This document shows, in pieces, positions 34,764 to 49,109 of a stretch of DNA of 64,000 nt. The DNA comes from Planctomycetaceae bacterium. GTDB taxonomy: Bacteria; Planctomycetota; Planctomycetia; Planctomycetales; Planctomycetaceae. The position numbers were made by a program, and so were the translations under genes. The stretch spans positions 992,001 through 1,056,000 of the forward strand of contig CP051247.1 in NCBI GenBank assembly GCA_017795105.1. The letters run 5' to 3'. The number at the start of each line of letters is the position of its first letter. Position 1 is the first letter of the stretch. The notes below the pieces were generated by a model. The model did no database searches and had not been told where the DNA came from. It saw nothing but the letters and a program-made list of their open reading frames with translations.

Positions 34764-36824
34764 TTAACGACTTTCGTTAAACGAATGCACCAGGGTGACC
34801 TGTCGCATCTGGTCGCTGGTGGGATCGCGTACGAGAATCGTGATTCGAATTGCCTTGATCGGCTTCCGGTTATCATGCGGTCGCCAATAAAAGTCCGGGT
34901 CGTTCGATGGGTCAGGAGGACTGTCGTAATCGTTGGGATCAGGAACGAGAGTTTGATCGAAGATATCAACGCCCCCGTTGTCAGCTGTTCCGACATTCCA
35001 ATCTGGCTCAGTTGCTCCAAGAGTTTCGCTGCCGGACGGGGTAAAGTCGGCATCGGCGACAGCTTCCCAGACGACAAAGTCGCCCATTTGGGCAGTGCCG
35101 GGCGATCTGGCAGAGGAAGGAAAGACGAGCATTCCTTCAATCAATGTATCTCCCGAACTCCAGCGCTCGGTATAGGGGACATCGATCCCATATCCGGTCG
35201 ACACAGAGGGGGCATCGTTGAAAGTCGTCTTGGGATAGATCCAAATGGGAGCGTTCGGAGGAAGATTGTGCCCCAAAGCTCCAGGAAATTCAGAATGGAA
35301 ACTTGGCATGGAATGCCAGGTATCGAAAACGTTCTTCGAATTCAAACCGGAACCATTGGTCGGGCCCCAGGCGTCGTTTTCGTGGATATGTTGAACAGTC
35401 CCGTTGGCACTTCCAAAGTCGCGTGCATAGGAGAGATCGATATCAACGAAACCGCCAATCCCGCCGTTGAAGGTTTCGTCCCAGATCTCGACGTCGAAGG
35501 CATGAACATGGCTCATGAGCAGATCTGCACCACGCCGGGACGTGGGACTCTCATTAAGATAACGCTGAACACGCCCGGTCGCCTGAAACGCAGCAATATT
35601 GAAATCGGTTCTACCGTAGACATTGTCGCTTGTCCGCTGGGGATACCCGAACGCGGAGTTTGAAGTCTCCTCGTGAGTGTACCGTCCCATGAACGCGGTA
35701 CTGGTCCCATCAGTAATGAACTCCCGGGATCGGCCGTTGAGATTACTGAAACCGAATCGGTAGTACGGGAGCCCAAGAGGCCAGTTGTTCGACGTGAAGT
35801 CGTTGCTCAGGCTGCTGTGAAATACAGCTCCTGATACGTCCGCAGCTCCAGACGGACGTCCGCCAAACAGGGGTTCAAGAGCCGCATTGACATCGTTATA
35901 CGGTGAAGGACCGAAATGGGCGGAAAAGTCGAAATCCGTATAGAAGTTCCGGGTCCCCGGATAATACTGCATCAGGTCACGCGGGTAGAGATTGCCGCCT
36001 GAGGACCCAATGGCCGCTGGTTGTCCAACAAGCTTTTTGTCGGTTCCGTCGAAGCGACGCATATCGGCTGACATCGTTCCAGCATCTTCCCGCAACAACA
36101 CAACACGTCGGTACAAATTTCCGTTTCGCAGGAAATACGCCACCTCCGCCTTAGTCGACGACGAAAAGTCATTGCCGGGAATTCCGTCGTCCCAGTCGGG
36201 CTGGTCGCGCGGATTCGGAGTAATGGGAGCAGCCGGCGATGGCGGGGAATTCACGCCACGTCCATACAACTCTTCGACTCTCTGGCCGGCGTACCGTCGC
36301 ATTCCCGGATAGGCGTTCGCTTTCTCGACCAGTTCGGTATTAATCGTGAACTGCAACACGTCGTCGGTCGGATCATTGGGATTATTCTCGGAATAGTAGA
36401 TATAGCCCTGCTGTTCGTTGGCCGCAGATAGTCCATCGAAGAGAACTCGAGGAACCAATGGCACGATTCCATTGTGAGGAGCGAAATTCAGGAGAGCCGA
36501 TGTGGCCGGTCCCTCACGATAGTCGGGGGTGGAATTCCCATTAAGGTCGGCGGTCAGATTCGGTCGGAGCGGACGATGCGATTTTTCGATCGTGCGATAC
36601 GACATTCGTTTCAGATCGGCATCAATGATCGAGAATGCTGTTCGCGCACGCTGATCGTTGTTCGCCAGCCCCTTCTGACGTGTCATCGCGGTGACGGCCA
36701 GAGAGAAAATCTCGGCGAAGATGACCATAATCACCATGAGCAGGCCAACGGCGACCAGCATTTCCGTCAGTGTAAACCCGGCGGAACGAGTGCGATCGTC
36801 CAGGATCTTCGAATTCGATTTCAT
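34764..36824 (-). CDS. GspJ/PilW-like minor pseudopilin
   Basis: A 686-residue prepilin. The leader MKSNSKILDDRTRSAG is followed by the methylated segment FTLTEMLVAVGLLMVIMVIF (Glu at +5). After the helix, QRARTAFSIIDADLKRMSYR matches the GspJ/PilW pattern, in which that region precedes the globular domain. The remaining 600 residues are unusual in length (GspJ is about 200) and rich in Asn, Asp and aromatic residues, with a few Asp/Asn loops (TADLNGNSTPD). A GAGG lies eight bases upstream of the ATG. It stands between the GspI-like gene (24 bases upstream) and the GspK-like gene (74 bases downstream), the order seen in type II secretion operons. Confidence 0.85.
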   Translation of the reverse strand: MKSNSKILDDRTRSAGFTLTEMLVAVGLLMVIMVIFAEIFSLAVTAMTRQKGLANNDQRARTAFSIIDADLKRMSYRTIEKSHRPLRPNLTADLNGNSTPDYREGPATSALLNFAPHNGIVPLVPRVLFDGLSAANEQQGYIYYSENNPNDPTDDVLQFTINTELVEKANAYPGMRRYAGQRVEELYGRGVNSPPSPAAPITPNPRDQPDWDDGIPGNDFSSSTKAEVAYFLRNGNLYRRVVLLREDAGTMSADMRRFDGTDKKLVGQPAAIGSSGGNLYPRDLMQYYPGTRNFYTDFDFSAHFGPSPYNDVNAALEPLFGGRPSGAADVSGAVFHSSLSNDFTSNNWPLGLPYYRFGFSNLNGRSREFITDGTSTAFMGRYTHEETSNSAFGYPQRTSDNVYGRTDFNIAAFQATGRVQRYLNESPTSRRGADLLMSHVHAFDVEIWDETFNGGIGGFVDIDLSYARDFGSANGTVQHIHENDAWGPTNGSGLNSKNVFDTWHSMPSFHSEFPGALGHNLPPNAPIWIYPKTTFNDAPSVSTGYGIDVPYTERWSSGDTLIEGMLVFPSSARSPGTAQMGDFVVWEAVADADFTPSGSETLGATEPDWNVGTADNGGVDIFDQTLVPDPNDYDSPPDPSNDPDFYWRPHDNRKPIKAIRITILVRDPTSDQMRQVTLVHSFNESR

Positions 36825-36848
36825 AATCTTATCCTCTATGCCCGGCTT

Positions 36849-38258
36849 CTATCTGGCTTGAAAGGCGGGGAAGTCGAAAACCTCCACGACATTGGGCGGC
36901 ACCATCACAAACTGTGCATTGGATTCCGCAGTACGGTCCAGAACGATGGAAGCATATCGGGTATTATTGGGGCCCACCCAGGCCGTGCGACCAACGCCGT
37001 TCACATCGTCTTCAAGAATCGTTCGAATCTGATACCAATGGCCATTCACCGGGTCGAACACCCAATTGCCTTCTTTGAGTTTTGGCTTCGACTCAGGATT
37101 GGCTCCGTTCCAATAAATCCGGATCGGCTGCGCCTCCAGTCCCACCGAAGAACGAGTCAGGTTCTCAACGGCATAGGCCTGCTCGCCCAGCGGCGAGAAA
37201 TCGCGGCGAAAGAAGACGACCAGATTCGCCCCACGAGTTCGAACGATGTCATCCGATCCCGGCCAACCGATCTCCCAGATATCATCAACGGTCCCATTGC
37301 CGTCGTCATCGACCCCGATATCCCCTGGTGGCGGAGGTAATGTCGTTCCCCCCGTGGTATCCGGTGGCCCGAGAGAAACCAGTTGCTCACGTAGTGTTAC
37401 GAGACATGTATATCTGGGTTCGAGCAATTCTAGGCGAACTTCAGGAATTCCGTCGTACAAACCGTTGTTCGGCAGTGCGGGCGAAAGCGTAATCGTTTGC
37501 CCCGCCACTGCGGAGACGCCTGTCACATGCGATTGTCGAGAAAGCTCGTTGACGACAATCGCCCGTCCTGCGGCTCCATCGAGCAGAGCCTGATTGAAAG
37601 CGACAAGATCGCTCGGGTTGATATCATTCAGAGTGACCTGAGTCGCACTCACTTTGGAGACTTCAATCGACTTCAGCGTTTCCGACCAGCTGTCTCGCGA
37701 AGCGAACATCTCATACGCAAGGTTTCGAGCAGTCACGTTCGACAGATCAAACCCGCCATTCTTGCGGTCGATTGCGTAGCGCGGCTGTCCCGCTGCATGA
37801 AGACCGAAGTAATCAGTGCCGAAGCGGTTTCCATTCACTGCCTGTCCAATCGAGCGATAGTACTCATAGCCGACTGGATCCACGACAACGGTATAGTTGA
37901 ATGGCAGGTTCTGACGGAGTTCTCCAATATTCGCGACCCCCAGCCGGCTCCAGCCAATGGAGTTGGGAGTGAATTCCACATTCGGCCTGTTCGTCCCAGA
38001 GACAGCGTCGAGATGATTCGTCATCAGTTGGGGAAAAGCCTGCATATAGTCTTCGCACTGGTAGTTCAGCAGACTGGCGTTGGTCAACTGCGTCGCCTGA
38101 ATCGAGCGCAGCATTGACACCGGAAACAACGCCGCCACGGAAACCAGCCCGATGCTCATCACCATCAACGACATGAGGATCTCGACAAGCGTCGCAGCCG
38201 TGCGACGTGCTGAGTCCTCACTCACGAGGATGGACATGTTGATCGTCATTTGTTTCAT
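36849..38258 (-). CDS. GspI/PilV-like minor pseudopilin
   Basis: A 469-residue prepilin-like protein. Its N-terminal segment is ARRTAATLVEILMSLMVMSIGLV: the Glu at +5 is kept, but the residue before the cleavage site is Ala rather than Gly, which prepilin peptidases tolerate poorly to moderately. The next part, SMLRSIQATQLTNASLLNYQCEDYMQ, fits the PilV/GspI pattern. The C-terminal domain is predicted beta-rich. Start ATG 38258 is preferred over an upstream alternative at 38312, which would overlap nothing but lengthen the leader. It sits 60 bases after the GspH-like gene and 24 bases before the GspJ-like gene. Confidence 0.82.
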   Translation of the reverse strand: MKQMTINMSILVSEDSARRTAATLVEILMSLMVMSIGLVSVAALFPVSMLRSIQATQLTNASLLNYQCEDYMQAFPQLMTNHLDAVSGTNRPNVEFTPNSIGWSRLGVANIGELRQNLPFNYTVVVDPVGYEYYRSIGQAVNGNRFGTDYFGLHAAGQPRYAIDRKNGGFDLSNVTARNLAYEMFASRDSWSETLKSIEVSKVSATQVTLNDINPSDLVAFNQALLDGAAGRAIVVNELSRQSHVTGVSAVAGQTITLSPALPNNGLYDGIPEVRLELLEPRYTCLVTLREQLVSLGPPDTTGGTTLPPPPGDIGVDDDGNGTVDDIWEIGWPGSDDIVRTRGANLVVFFRRDFSPLGEQAYAVENLTRSSVGLEAQPIRIYWNGANPESKPKLKEGNWVFDPVNGHWYQIRTILEDDVNGVGRTAWVGPNNTRYASIVLDRTAESNAQFVMVPPNVVEVFDFPAFQAR

Positions 38259-38318
38259 AGCAACCGCCCTATCCGCGGTAATCGTTTCGCGTTTGAAAAA
38301 TCCCGCCCGCAAGTTGTG

Positions 38319-39635
38319 TCACTTCGCCACTGCTCCTTCCCGAGCAAACCTGAACAGATCATCGACCCCATTGGAGCCATCCGAATCCGTGAGATCAGCC
38401 GGGCTGACGATGACCGTACCGCTGTTAGTGTAGAGGGTGACGACACGATAAGACCCCTGAACATCTCCGAGGTCCGGCGTCGTTGGATCGCCATCAGGAG
38501 ACAGGAACAAGTTAAGGTTGCGATCCGTATCGATCCGTTCCGCGACGAGGAAGTGCAAGACTCCCGAAGCTCCCTCAACTCCGTTCACGCTACCGTTTGG
38601 ATTGAACATGATCTCGAGGTTCAGGTCGCTGACCCGCCAGATCACAGAGCCGTCCGTGACAGTTGTATTCTTCGCGACATCGAAATTCGGGATACTCCCG
38701 CCGGATGTGCCTGCCCTGAGAACGTTGGCAAATCGTGCCTGGCCGTTGATACTGGTTACGATCCACTGCCCCAGAAGATAACCGCGCCCCGCCTCCCAGC
38801 GGCTTACGGACCAGCTGCTGGGAACGACGCTGTTCGCCAGGTCGACGACGGTGCCCGTCGGGAACAGCTCGACTTCCTCGCCGGCCATGGGGAACGTAAT
38901 CGTGCTCAGATCGAACTCGAAATCGTAAAGTCGTCCCTGGTTCACCACGAAACGATTATTGCCTCCGATCGCAGGGTCAACGAGTGCGGCGGTATCAACT
39001 GGTTCTTCAACCGTTCGAAGGACCGTGCCTTCATTGACCACAGTTCCGTCAAGTTGCGTGACCTCACGATAAACACGCACATTAGGGCTGTATCGAACGG
39101 CATTCTGATCTTCGAGAAACGGAGGAAGAAAACTCTCCGAAGCAATCTGATAAGTGAATCGATCGTCAATAGTGATTCTGACGCCAGGCTGCAACAGGCC
39201 GATTCGAGCCAGCTCGCCCCAACTGCGATTGTCCGCACTCAGGCCTGTAACGTATTGGATTCCAACTCGCTCATTGGGAGCAGGATTCGGATCGAGATCA
39301 ACGAATCGCAAACGACCACGAGGGACATCTTTAACTCCTTCGACATAGACCAGTCCGGTGGCAAGCGTCGGATCGTTCTGATCGAGCACGAACCGAATTC
39401 CGATCGGTGTGCTGGACCGCGACTGCTGGGAAAGCCCGAACGCACGCGAACGAGCCCCTTCAAACTTGGCCTGTAGAATGCGGGCACAGGCTCCGATTCG
39501 CTCATCTCCAATGTTGAGATTGAACGTACCGACGGCCAAAGTCGTCAGGATCAGAAAGACTGAAATCGCGACCAGCAATTCCACCAGAGTGAAACCGCGC
39601 CGGGCTGTATATCGTCCATCCATAGTAGTTCTCAT
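38319..39635 (-). CDS. GspH-like pseudopilin
   Basis: A 438-residue prepilin with leader ending TARRG and the segment FTLVELLVAISVFLILTTLAVGTFNL. The helix is followed by ERIGACARILQAKFEGARSRAFGLSQ, the GspH/FimT pattern, and a long beta-rich C-terminal domain (GspH is usually about 170 residues). The ATG at 39635 overlaps the TGA of the preceding pseudopilin gene (TGATG), a sign of translational coupling. An in-frame GTG just before it is the only alternative. The surplus length after residue 150 has no recognised domain. Confidence 0.85.
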   Translation of the reverse strand: MRTTMDGRYTARRGFTLVELLVAISVFLILTTLAVGTFNLNIGDERIGACARILQAKFEGARSRAFGLSQQSRSSTPIGIRFVLDQNDPTLATGLVYVEGVKDVPRGRLRFVDLDPNPAPNERVGIQYVTGLSADNRSWGELARIGLLQPGVRITIDDRFTYQIASESFLPPFLEDQNAVRYSPNVRVYREVTQLDGTVVNEGTVLRTVEEPVDTAALVDPAIGGNNRFVVNQGRLYDFEFDLSTITFPMAGEEVELFPTGTVVDLANSVVPSSWSVSRWEAGRGYLLGQWIVTSINGQARFANVLRAGTSGGSIPNFDVAKNTTVTDGSVIWRVSDLNLEIMFNPNGSVNGVEGASGVLHFLVAERIDTDRNLNLFLSPDGDPTTPDLGDVQGSYRVVTLYTNSGTVIVSPADLTDSDGSNGVDDLFRFAREGAVAK

Positions 39636-40855
39636 CACGGCGTATCCAGTTGGAGATTCGTGATATTGTCTGACAAAACGCTGTCGTAAATGATCGTTTC
39701 TTTATCCGTCACGGTCGCGGCAGCGTCCACTGCATCTCGAATCGACTTGAGTGGCGCTCCCAAATGCCCGAGTTCGGCAGCGTTCGTCGGTTCTTCGAGT
39801 CCCAGCAAACCATCTTCGCCCGCAGAGACGATCAGGAATGTCTGGTAGGTGTTCGGCGTATGGATAACGTTTTGAAGCGTCGTATTCGCCTTGCCTTCGC
39901 TGAAGAAGGTGGATCCCATCGATATACCGAGTCGACGAATTTGATCAGTCAAGGTATTCGTGGGATCGAACTGGTCGTAGACCGCAGGAAGATCCTTCAA
40001 CTTCACGTTGCTCAATGAATCCCAATATGGGTTGACGGTTGGATCAGCTGGATCGACGATGCCAGTTTCCGGGTTAATCAATCGAGTCGGCCAGCGATAA
40101 AAGCGAAGAGGATTTCCCCAGGCATCGACAAACTCCAGCAGACCGTCGTTGTCGGTATCGGCCAGCTCGTTGGCCGAAAAATCTCCGGCGTCTGCGGTCG
40201 TCACTCCGTACACCGAACTCTCGCTGAACATCAGATACAAGATCTCGGCACTCTCCGTTTCGGGGTTATGACGCGCTGGAATGAATGTCCCAGCCGCGAT
40301 CCTTTTTTGGAGGAGCCGTCCCACGGCTCCATCATCGCATTGCAGTCCGGCACCAAACTCCGACGGGTCCGGTCTTCCCATCCAGGAATTGATATAGGGA
40401 TACTCCGGAGGAGGAGTTGGACTCGGAACTGAAGTGATGATATTGGCGCCTGCAAACCCGGAAGGAGGTGCAGCAATGTCCGCATCATCGGCATCCGTCC
40501 CCGCAATACCATTGAAACCAACTAGGTCTTCAATCCGCTGCGGAAACGCATATTTGTATTTCAGCTTATAGCTGACGAACTTAAGAGCTTCGTCAGTCAG
40601 CACGCCTTTGAGCCCCGCCAACTGGGGGAGATCGCCTCTGCGTGCGGCTTTATCAAATTCGATCTCAGCCTGTTTCAGCATGGTGTTGATCTTCAAGATC
40701 GTCGATTGCGTTCTTGTCTCTTTGGCGCTACTCAATACGCCACGCATCGTGACGAGCAGAAGCGCTGACAAAGAGATCACAATGGCAATCGCCACCAGCA
40801 GCTCCACTAACGTGAACCCTGAAACTATTGGCCGAATTTGCGGTCGCTTCTTCAC
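39635..40855 (-). CDS. Pseudopilin (GspG/H-like)
   Basis: A 406-residue prepilin: leader KKRPQIRPIVSG, then FTLVELLVAIAIVISLSALLL. The following helix ETRTQSTILKINTMLKQAEIEFDKAA is typical of major-pseudopilin-like proteins. The globular part contains DTDNDGLLEFVDAWGNPLRFYRWP, the calcium-site region familiar from GspG (DGWGNP-like). Initiation is at a GTG (40855); no in-frame ATG lies nearby. It is 39 bases downstream of the next pseudopilin gene and overlaps the GspH-like gene. Confidence 0.85.
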   Translation of the reverse strand: MKKRPQIRPIVSGFTLVELLVAIAIVISLSALLLVTMRGVLSSAKETRTQSTILKINTMLKQAEIEFDKAARRGDLPQLAGLKGVLTDEALKFVSYKLKYKYAFPQRIEDLVGFNGIAGTDADDADIAAPPSGFAGANIITSVPSPTPPPEYPYINSWMGRPDPSEFGAGLQCDDGAVGRLLQKRIAAGTFIPARHNPETESAEILYLMFSESSVYGVTTADAGDFSANELADTDNDGLLEFVDAWGNPLRFYRWPTRLINPETGIVDPADPTVNPYWDSLSNVKLKDLPAVYDQFDPTNTLTDQIRRLGISMGSTFFSEGKANTTLQNVIHTPNTYQTFLIVSAGEDGLLGLEEPTNAAELGHLGAPLKSIRDAVDAAATVTDKETIIYDSVLSDNITNLQLDTP

Positions 40856-40894
40856 GGGATGTCCCCACTTTCATACAGTTAGCCGCGGGCTAAC

Positions 40895-41851
40895 TCAGTT
40901 CAATGAACCTGTGGTGAAGTTCGTAATATTGTCGCCGTCCTCAACCGAGAGAGTTCCCGTTTTCCCCGCGTCGTACACGCCACCACTTCCGAATTCTCCA
41001 TCACGTCCCGGGGAGATGAGCTGGAACGAGGTTGAATTCCATCCTTTGACTCCGCCGAGCTGAAAGTAGGGGCTGGCAGGAGTGAAGCCAGGCAGAACCA
41101 CAGCCGATGCGTAGGACCCGTTATCGGCTTTGAAATAGCAATAGGGAGCGATCTGCCCTGGCAGTGAATCGACATATTCAGGCATTCCCAAATAGGACGC
41201 CCCTGATTCTCGCAAGTTTCTGACGCGATCGGGCTGGAACTCGAAATAAGGACCTTTCCTGCTGCTGCCGCCTCTTAGAAAAGGATTCTTTGGATTGTTC
41301 GAAAACCCTAATGTGACCCAGACATCGATCGGATCAGCCGCCGTGGCAGTTAGCGTGGAGGGATTACTTCCGTTCGGATCGACGATGACATTAAGCGTGC
41401 TTCCCGTCTCATGATACGTGGCGCAAACTCCCCCGAGAAAGAACACAAGACACTCTCCGCCATACATCGGAATATCTGCTTCGACCGTTCCGTTCCCATT
41501 CAGGTCATAACCAGTTCCGAATACTGTGGGATCAAACTGTGGCCAAAGTTTTCTGATCTTGCCGAGACTGGAGGCGTCGGCTAGCCACCCCGCGGCTGTC
41601 TCGTGCAAAGTAATCTGGGCCGGTGGATAGTCTCCGAATTCGGAATGGAAGGACGCGAGCGCAGTCTCGAGACTTCGGATCTCGCTCGACACACTCGCTG
41701 TCGAGACAGCCTGGCGAGCACTTTGAACCCCTGTTAGCAACAGTCCTGCCAGAATCGCGACGATACCGATCGCGACCAGCAATTCTACCAACGTAAAGCC
41801 GCGATGACCGCAATGATGATTTGTGCGCATCGGGTGATGAACAGGATGCAT
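40895..41851 (-). CDS. GspG-like major pseudopilin
   Basis: A 318-residue prepilin with leader ending HRG and FTLVELLVAIGIVAILAGLLLTG. The helix is followed by ASVSSEIRSLETALASFHSEFGDYPP, the GspG pattern (in GspG a short fold with calcium loop follows). Here FGTGYDLNGNGTVEADIPMYGGE gives an Asp/Asn loop and SPGRDGEFGSGG closes the domain, again as in GspG. It is the first pseudopilin after GspF, the usual place for the major subunit, though longer than the classic 140 residues. AAGGA lies nine bases before ATG 41851; a second ATG at residue 8 is possible. Confidence 0.85.
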   Translation of the reverse strand: MHPVHHPMRTNHHCGHRGFTLVELLVAIGIVAILAGLLLTGVQSARQAVSTASVSSEIRSLETALASFHSEFGDYPPAQITLHETAAGWLADASSLGKIRKLWPQFDPTVFGTGYDLNGNGTVEADIPMYGGECLVFFLGGVCATYHETGSTLNVIVDPNGSNPSTLTATAADPIDVWVTLGFSNNPKNPFLRGGSSRKGPYFEFQPDRVRNLRESGASYLGMPEYVDSLPGQIAPYCYFKADNGSYASAVVLPGFTPASPYFQLGGVKGWNSTSFQLISPGRDGEFGSGGVYDAGKTGTLSVEDGDNITNFTTGSLN

Positions 41852-42020
41852 GTTTCAAGTTCCTTCGTGTGGCCGGGAGCCTGCGAATGGTTTGCCCGCG
41901 GAGCCTGCCGGGAGGGTCCGCCCGCGCGGAGCACGACCAGAATGTCAATCAGCGGCCCGCTGAGTGATTTGGTGTCGGGTGATCTCTTCTCAGAACCGCA
42001 TCGGGATGCGGTCCGGCACG

Positions 42021-42048
42021 GGAACCGACGCCGGTAAGCGTCGGTTCC
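42021..42048. terminator. Hairpin between gspF-like and pseudopilin genes
   Basis: A perfect 11-base stem GGAACCGACGC / GCGTCGGTTCC with a 6-base loop, located 16 bases after the GspF stop on the minus strand, without a T-run. It may reduce transcription into the pseudopilin genes or stabilise mRNA ends. Confidence 0.5.
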
Positions 42049-42063
42049 GTTTGCCCAGTCCGT

Positions 42064-43314
<1,251 letters not shown>

Positions 43315-43340
43315 GCTTCTGCTCCGTGTCCCGCTCAGTG

Positions 43341-43427
43341 TTGTCCTGTCGGTGCCACACCGACGGGTGTTGTCCTGCCGGTATCACACCGACGGGTATT
43401 GTCCTGTCGGCGACTCACCGACGGGTG
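43341..43427. repeat. Three tandem 29-bp hairpin units
   Basis: Three abutting copies (43341-43369, 43370-43398, 43399-43427) start TTGTCCTG(T/C)CGG and end CACCGACGGGT(G/A). Each can fold: GTCGGTG-CCA-CACCGAC in the first. They fill the gap between the GspE- and GspF-like genes; no spacers separate them, so they are not a CRISPR array. Confidence 0.85.
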
Positions 43428-43484
43428 AGCCCCTCAAGGACTCGCCAGGGGTGGGATTCTCAGGAGAATCCCGTGATGTCCAAA

Positions 43485-45191
<1,707 letters not shown>

Positions 45192-45293
45192 ATATCAACC
45201 TGCTTCCCGACTCATCGTTGTAGTTGGCCTGTCTTTGTTGGTCCGTCCTGCGGAGTGCTCCGCGATTCCCGCCGGCCGCGGCCGGTCCGGAAA

Positions 45294-46421
45294 TCAATAG
45301 TCGTCGTCGTCTTCATCCTCATCTTCGTCGTCTTCGAGCAGCCCCTTCTTGGCCATGGTAATCTTGGCCTTGAGTTCGCCCGGCTGGTTCGATTTCATCA
45401 CGACATCATCTTCTTCGCAGAGCCCTGTTTTCCAGAGGTTGAACAGAGCATCGTCGAGCAGCTGCATACCGTACTTGCGTCCGGTCTGAATACTCGAGTT
45501 GATTCGATACGTCTTGGCTTCACGAATCAGGTTGGCGATAGCCGGCGTGACGACCAGAAGCTCGTAGGCTGCGACCAGCCCCTTGGGCTTCTTCGGCATG
45601 AGCGCCTGACTCAGCACCCCGATGATGGCGACTGAGAGCTGCGTACGGATCTGCTCCTGCTGCGTGGTCGGGAAGACGTCGATGATTCGGTCGACCGTTC
45701 CCTGAGCACCTGTGGTGTGCAGCGTCCCGAACACCACGTGGCCGGTTTCCGCCGCGGTGATGGCAGCCGAGATCGTGTCGAGGTCTCGCATTTCCCCCAC
45801 GAGAATGACGTCGGGGTCCATTCGCAGGGCTCGACGCAAAGCTTCGGGAAAGTCCGGAACATCGACGCCGATTTCGCGTTGATTGATCGTGCACTGTTTG
45901 TGCTTGTGGTAATACTCGATGGGGTCTTCGAGCGTAATGATATGGTGATCGATCGTGTCGTTGAGATAGTTGATCATACTGGCGAGACTGGTCGTCTTGC
46001 CCGAGCCGGTCGGCCCCGTGACCAGGAACAGGCCTCGAGGCCGCTTGATCAGGTCGGCGATGATCGGCGGCAAGCCGAGTTGGGCGAACGTGAGGAATTC
46101 GTTCGGAATCCGTCGCAGCACCATGCCGATCTGGCCGCGCTGCTTGAACACGGCGACCCGGAATCGCGCCTTTTCACCGAAGGCGAACCCGAAGTCGGTC
46201 CCCCCCACTTCCTGGAGCTCCTGTTGATTTCGCTCCGGGGTGATACTTTTCATGAGCGCGACGGTGTCGTCGGGCGTCAGAGTTTTGGTCTCGAGCCGCA
46301 CCATTCGCCCACCCATGCGAACGACAGGTGGCTGCTCAGTGGTGATATGAAGATCGCTGACCCGCTCCCGGACCACCGTCTCCAGCAGTTTGTCGATTTG
46401 GACTGTTTGAACAGTTGCCAT
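45294..46421 (-). CDS. pilT: PilT-type pilus retraction ATPase
   Basis: A 375-residue ATPase of the PilT/PilU family. It lacks the N-terminal domain of assembly ATPases and starts with the PAS-like SDLHITTEQPPVVRMGGRMV. Walker A GPTGSGKT is at 136-143; GEMRDLDTISAAITAAETGH is the Asp box and VVFGTLHT the His box; the C-terminal lobe has AYELLVVTPAIANLIREAK. The protein ends in an acidic tail (DDEDEDEDDDDY). AGGA lies five bases before ATG 46421. A retraction ATPase in the cluster suggests the fibre can shorten, as in type IV pili, rather than only in type II secretion. Confidence 0.95.
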   Translation of the reverse strand: MATVQTVQIDKLLETVVRERVSDLHITTEQPPVVRMGGRMVRLETKTLTPDDTVALMKSITPERNQQELQEVGGTDFGFAFGEKARFRVAVFKQRGQIGMVLRRIPNEFLTFAQLGLPPIIADLIKRPRGLFLVTGPTGSGKTTSLASMINYLNDTIDHHIITLEDPIEYYHKHKQCTINQREIGVDVPDFPEALRRALRMDPDVILVGEMRDLDTISAAITAAETGHVVFGTLHTTGAQGTVDRIIDVFPTTQQEQIRTQLSVAIIGVLSQALMPKKPKGLVAAYELLVVTPAIANLIREAKTYRINSSIQTGRKYGMQLLDDALFNLWKTGLCEEDDVVMKSNQPGELKAKITMAKKGLLEDDEDEDEDDDDY

Positions 46422-46991
46422 CGGAATCCTTTATCACAATCGCGGCGACAAGATCGAGTTATGAAAACAGCAGATGTAGTTTCGATGAAGAGACAACCAA
46501 TCTCGCGCGAGAACCGCAATCGAGAATGAAATCAGTTCCGCCCGCCCTGTATCGACACGTCAGAAACGATGTTCCAGTGATTGGCGAAGGGTCCAGAATC
46601 GACCCAGAAATCTCGCCGTGAAATATTCACCTCGTTATCGGGGTAGCCCCGACGCCGCCTCCGGGTTTTCTTCCCGACTGCGAAATCATTATTCGCATCA
46701 GCAATCGTTGACCTCAAGAAAAACCGAAATCCCGGCCATTCGCCGATCCTCTTTCTCTTGAGCCCACCTCCCGCTTTCCTCTGAGGACCAGACCGAACGG
46801 CCAGCCCCTCACACTTTCCCAAAACACGCCATCCTGATGCCGATGCCGCGCCTGGTTCACTTCCGACAACAACGCCGCCGAGAGTCCGTCCGTTCCAGAT
46901 CCCCGTGCGGCCGAAGCCAAAACCGAAGACAACAACCCTTACCGGTCGACCTCCCGCAAAGCAATACGCCACGCGGTCGGCTAGCCGGGCC
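46422..46991. other. 570-base gap between pilT and the second ATPase gene
   Basis: Nothing convincing was found. An open minus-strand frame (46532-46972) has biased composition (Gly, Arg, Val), no ribosome-binding site and no domain, so it was not called. The size of the gap leaves room for a promoter for pilT and the genes after it. Confidence 0.5.
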
Positions 46992-48686
<1,695 letters not shown>

Positions 48687-49109
48687 AGTTCACCTTTTCA
48701 GGACCACACCGGTTCCGGGAACCGGCATCGTTCAGGATCAGCGCTGAAAAATCGACGTGCGGAGCAGGCTGGCCGTGACCGTTCGCGAGCAGTCACAATA
48801 GACAACCTGCAACAACAAACGTGCGAGCTTCGGGAATCGTAATGAAACCGATCAGCTTTCGCTATTATGAGATAGGGATCGGGCAATAGAGCGGAACCGC
48901 TCCTGCCGTTGTGATGAAAAATCCAGAGACTCGGCAAACCGCTAAGCAATTCACCCGCAATCATCATCACGACTCCGATCTCAAATTGCAATAAGCTGAG
49001 CTCGGGAAACCAGTTAAGCGGCCCACGGCATGACGCTCCGCCTTCAAAGCGATAGACTGGCCAGCGTGATTCCCGTCCCTTCTTCGAGTCAACATTTAAG
49101 GACACGCTC
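48687..49109. other. Divergent intergenic region, pilus cluster / fuconate dehydratase-like gene
   Basis: A 423-base gap between oppositely directed genes; promoters for both should lie here. No clear -35/-10 pair, dyad repeat or RNA gene was recognised. Confidence 0.5.

Noticed and set aside
43341..43427. CRISPR-like array
   Set aside because: Three 29-bp units abut directly, with no spacers and no cas genes, so they are tandem hairpins.
46532..46972. Minus-strand 146-residue frame between pilT and the second ATPase gene
   Set aside because: Gly/Arg/Val-biased composition, no ribosome-binding site, no recognisable fold or motif.
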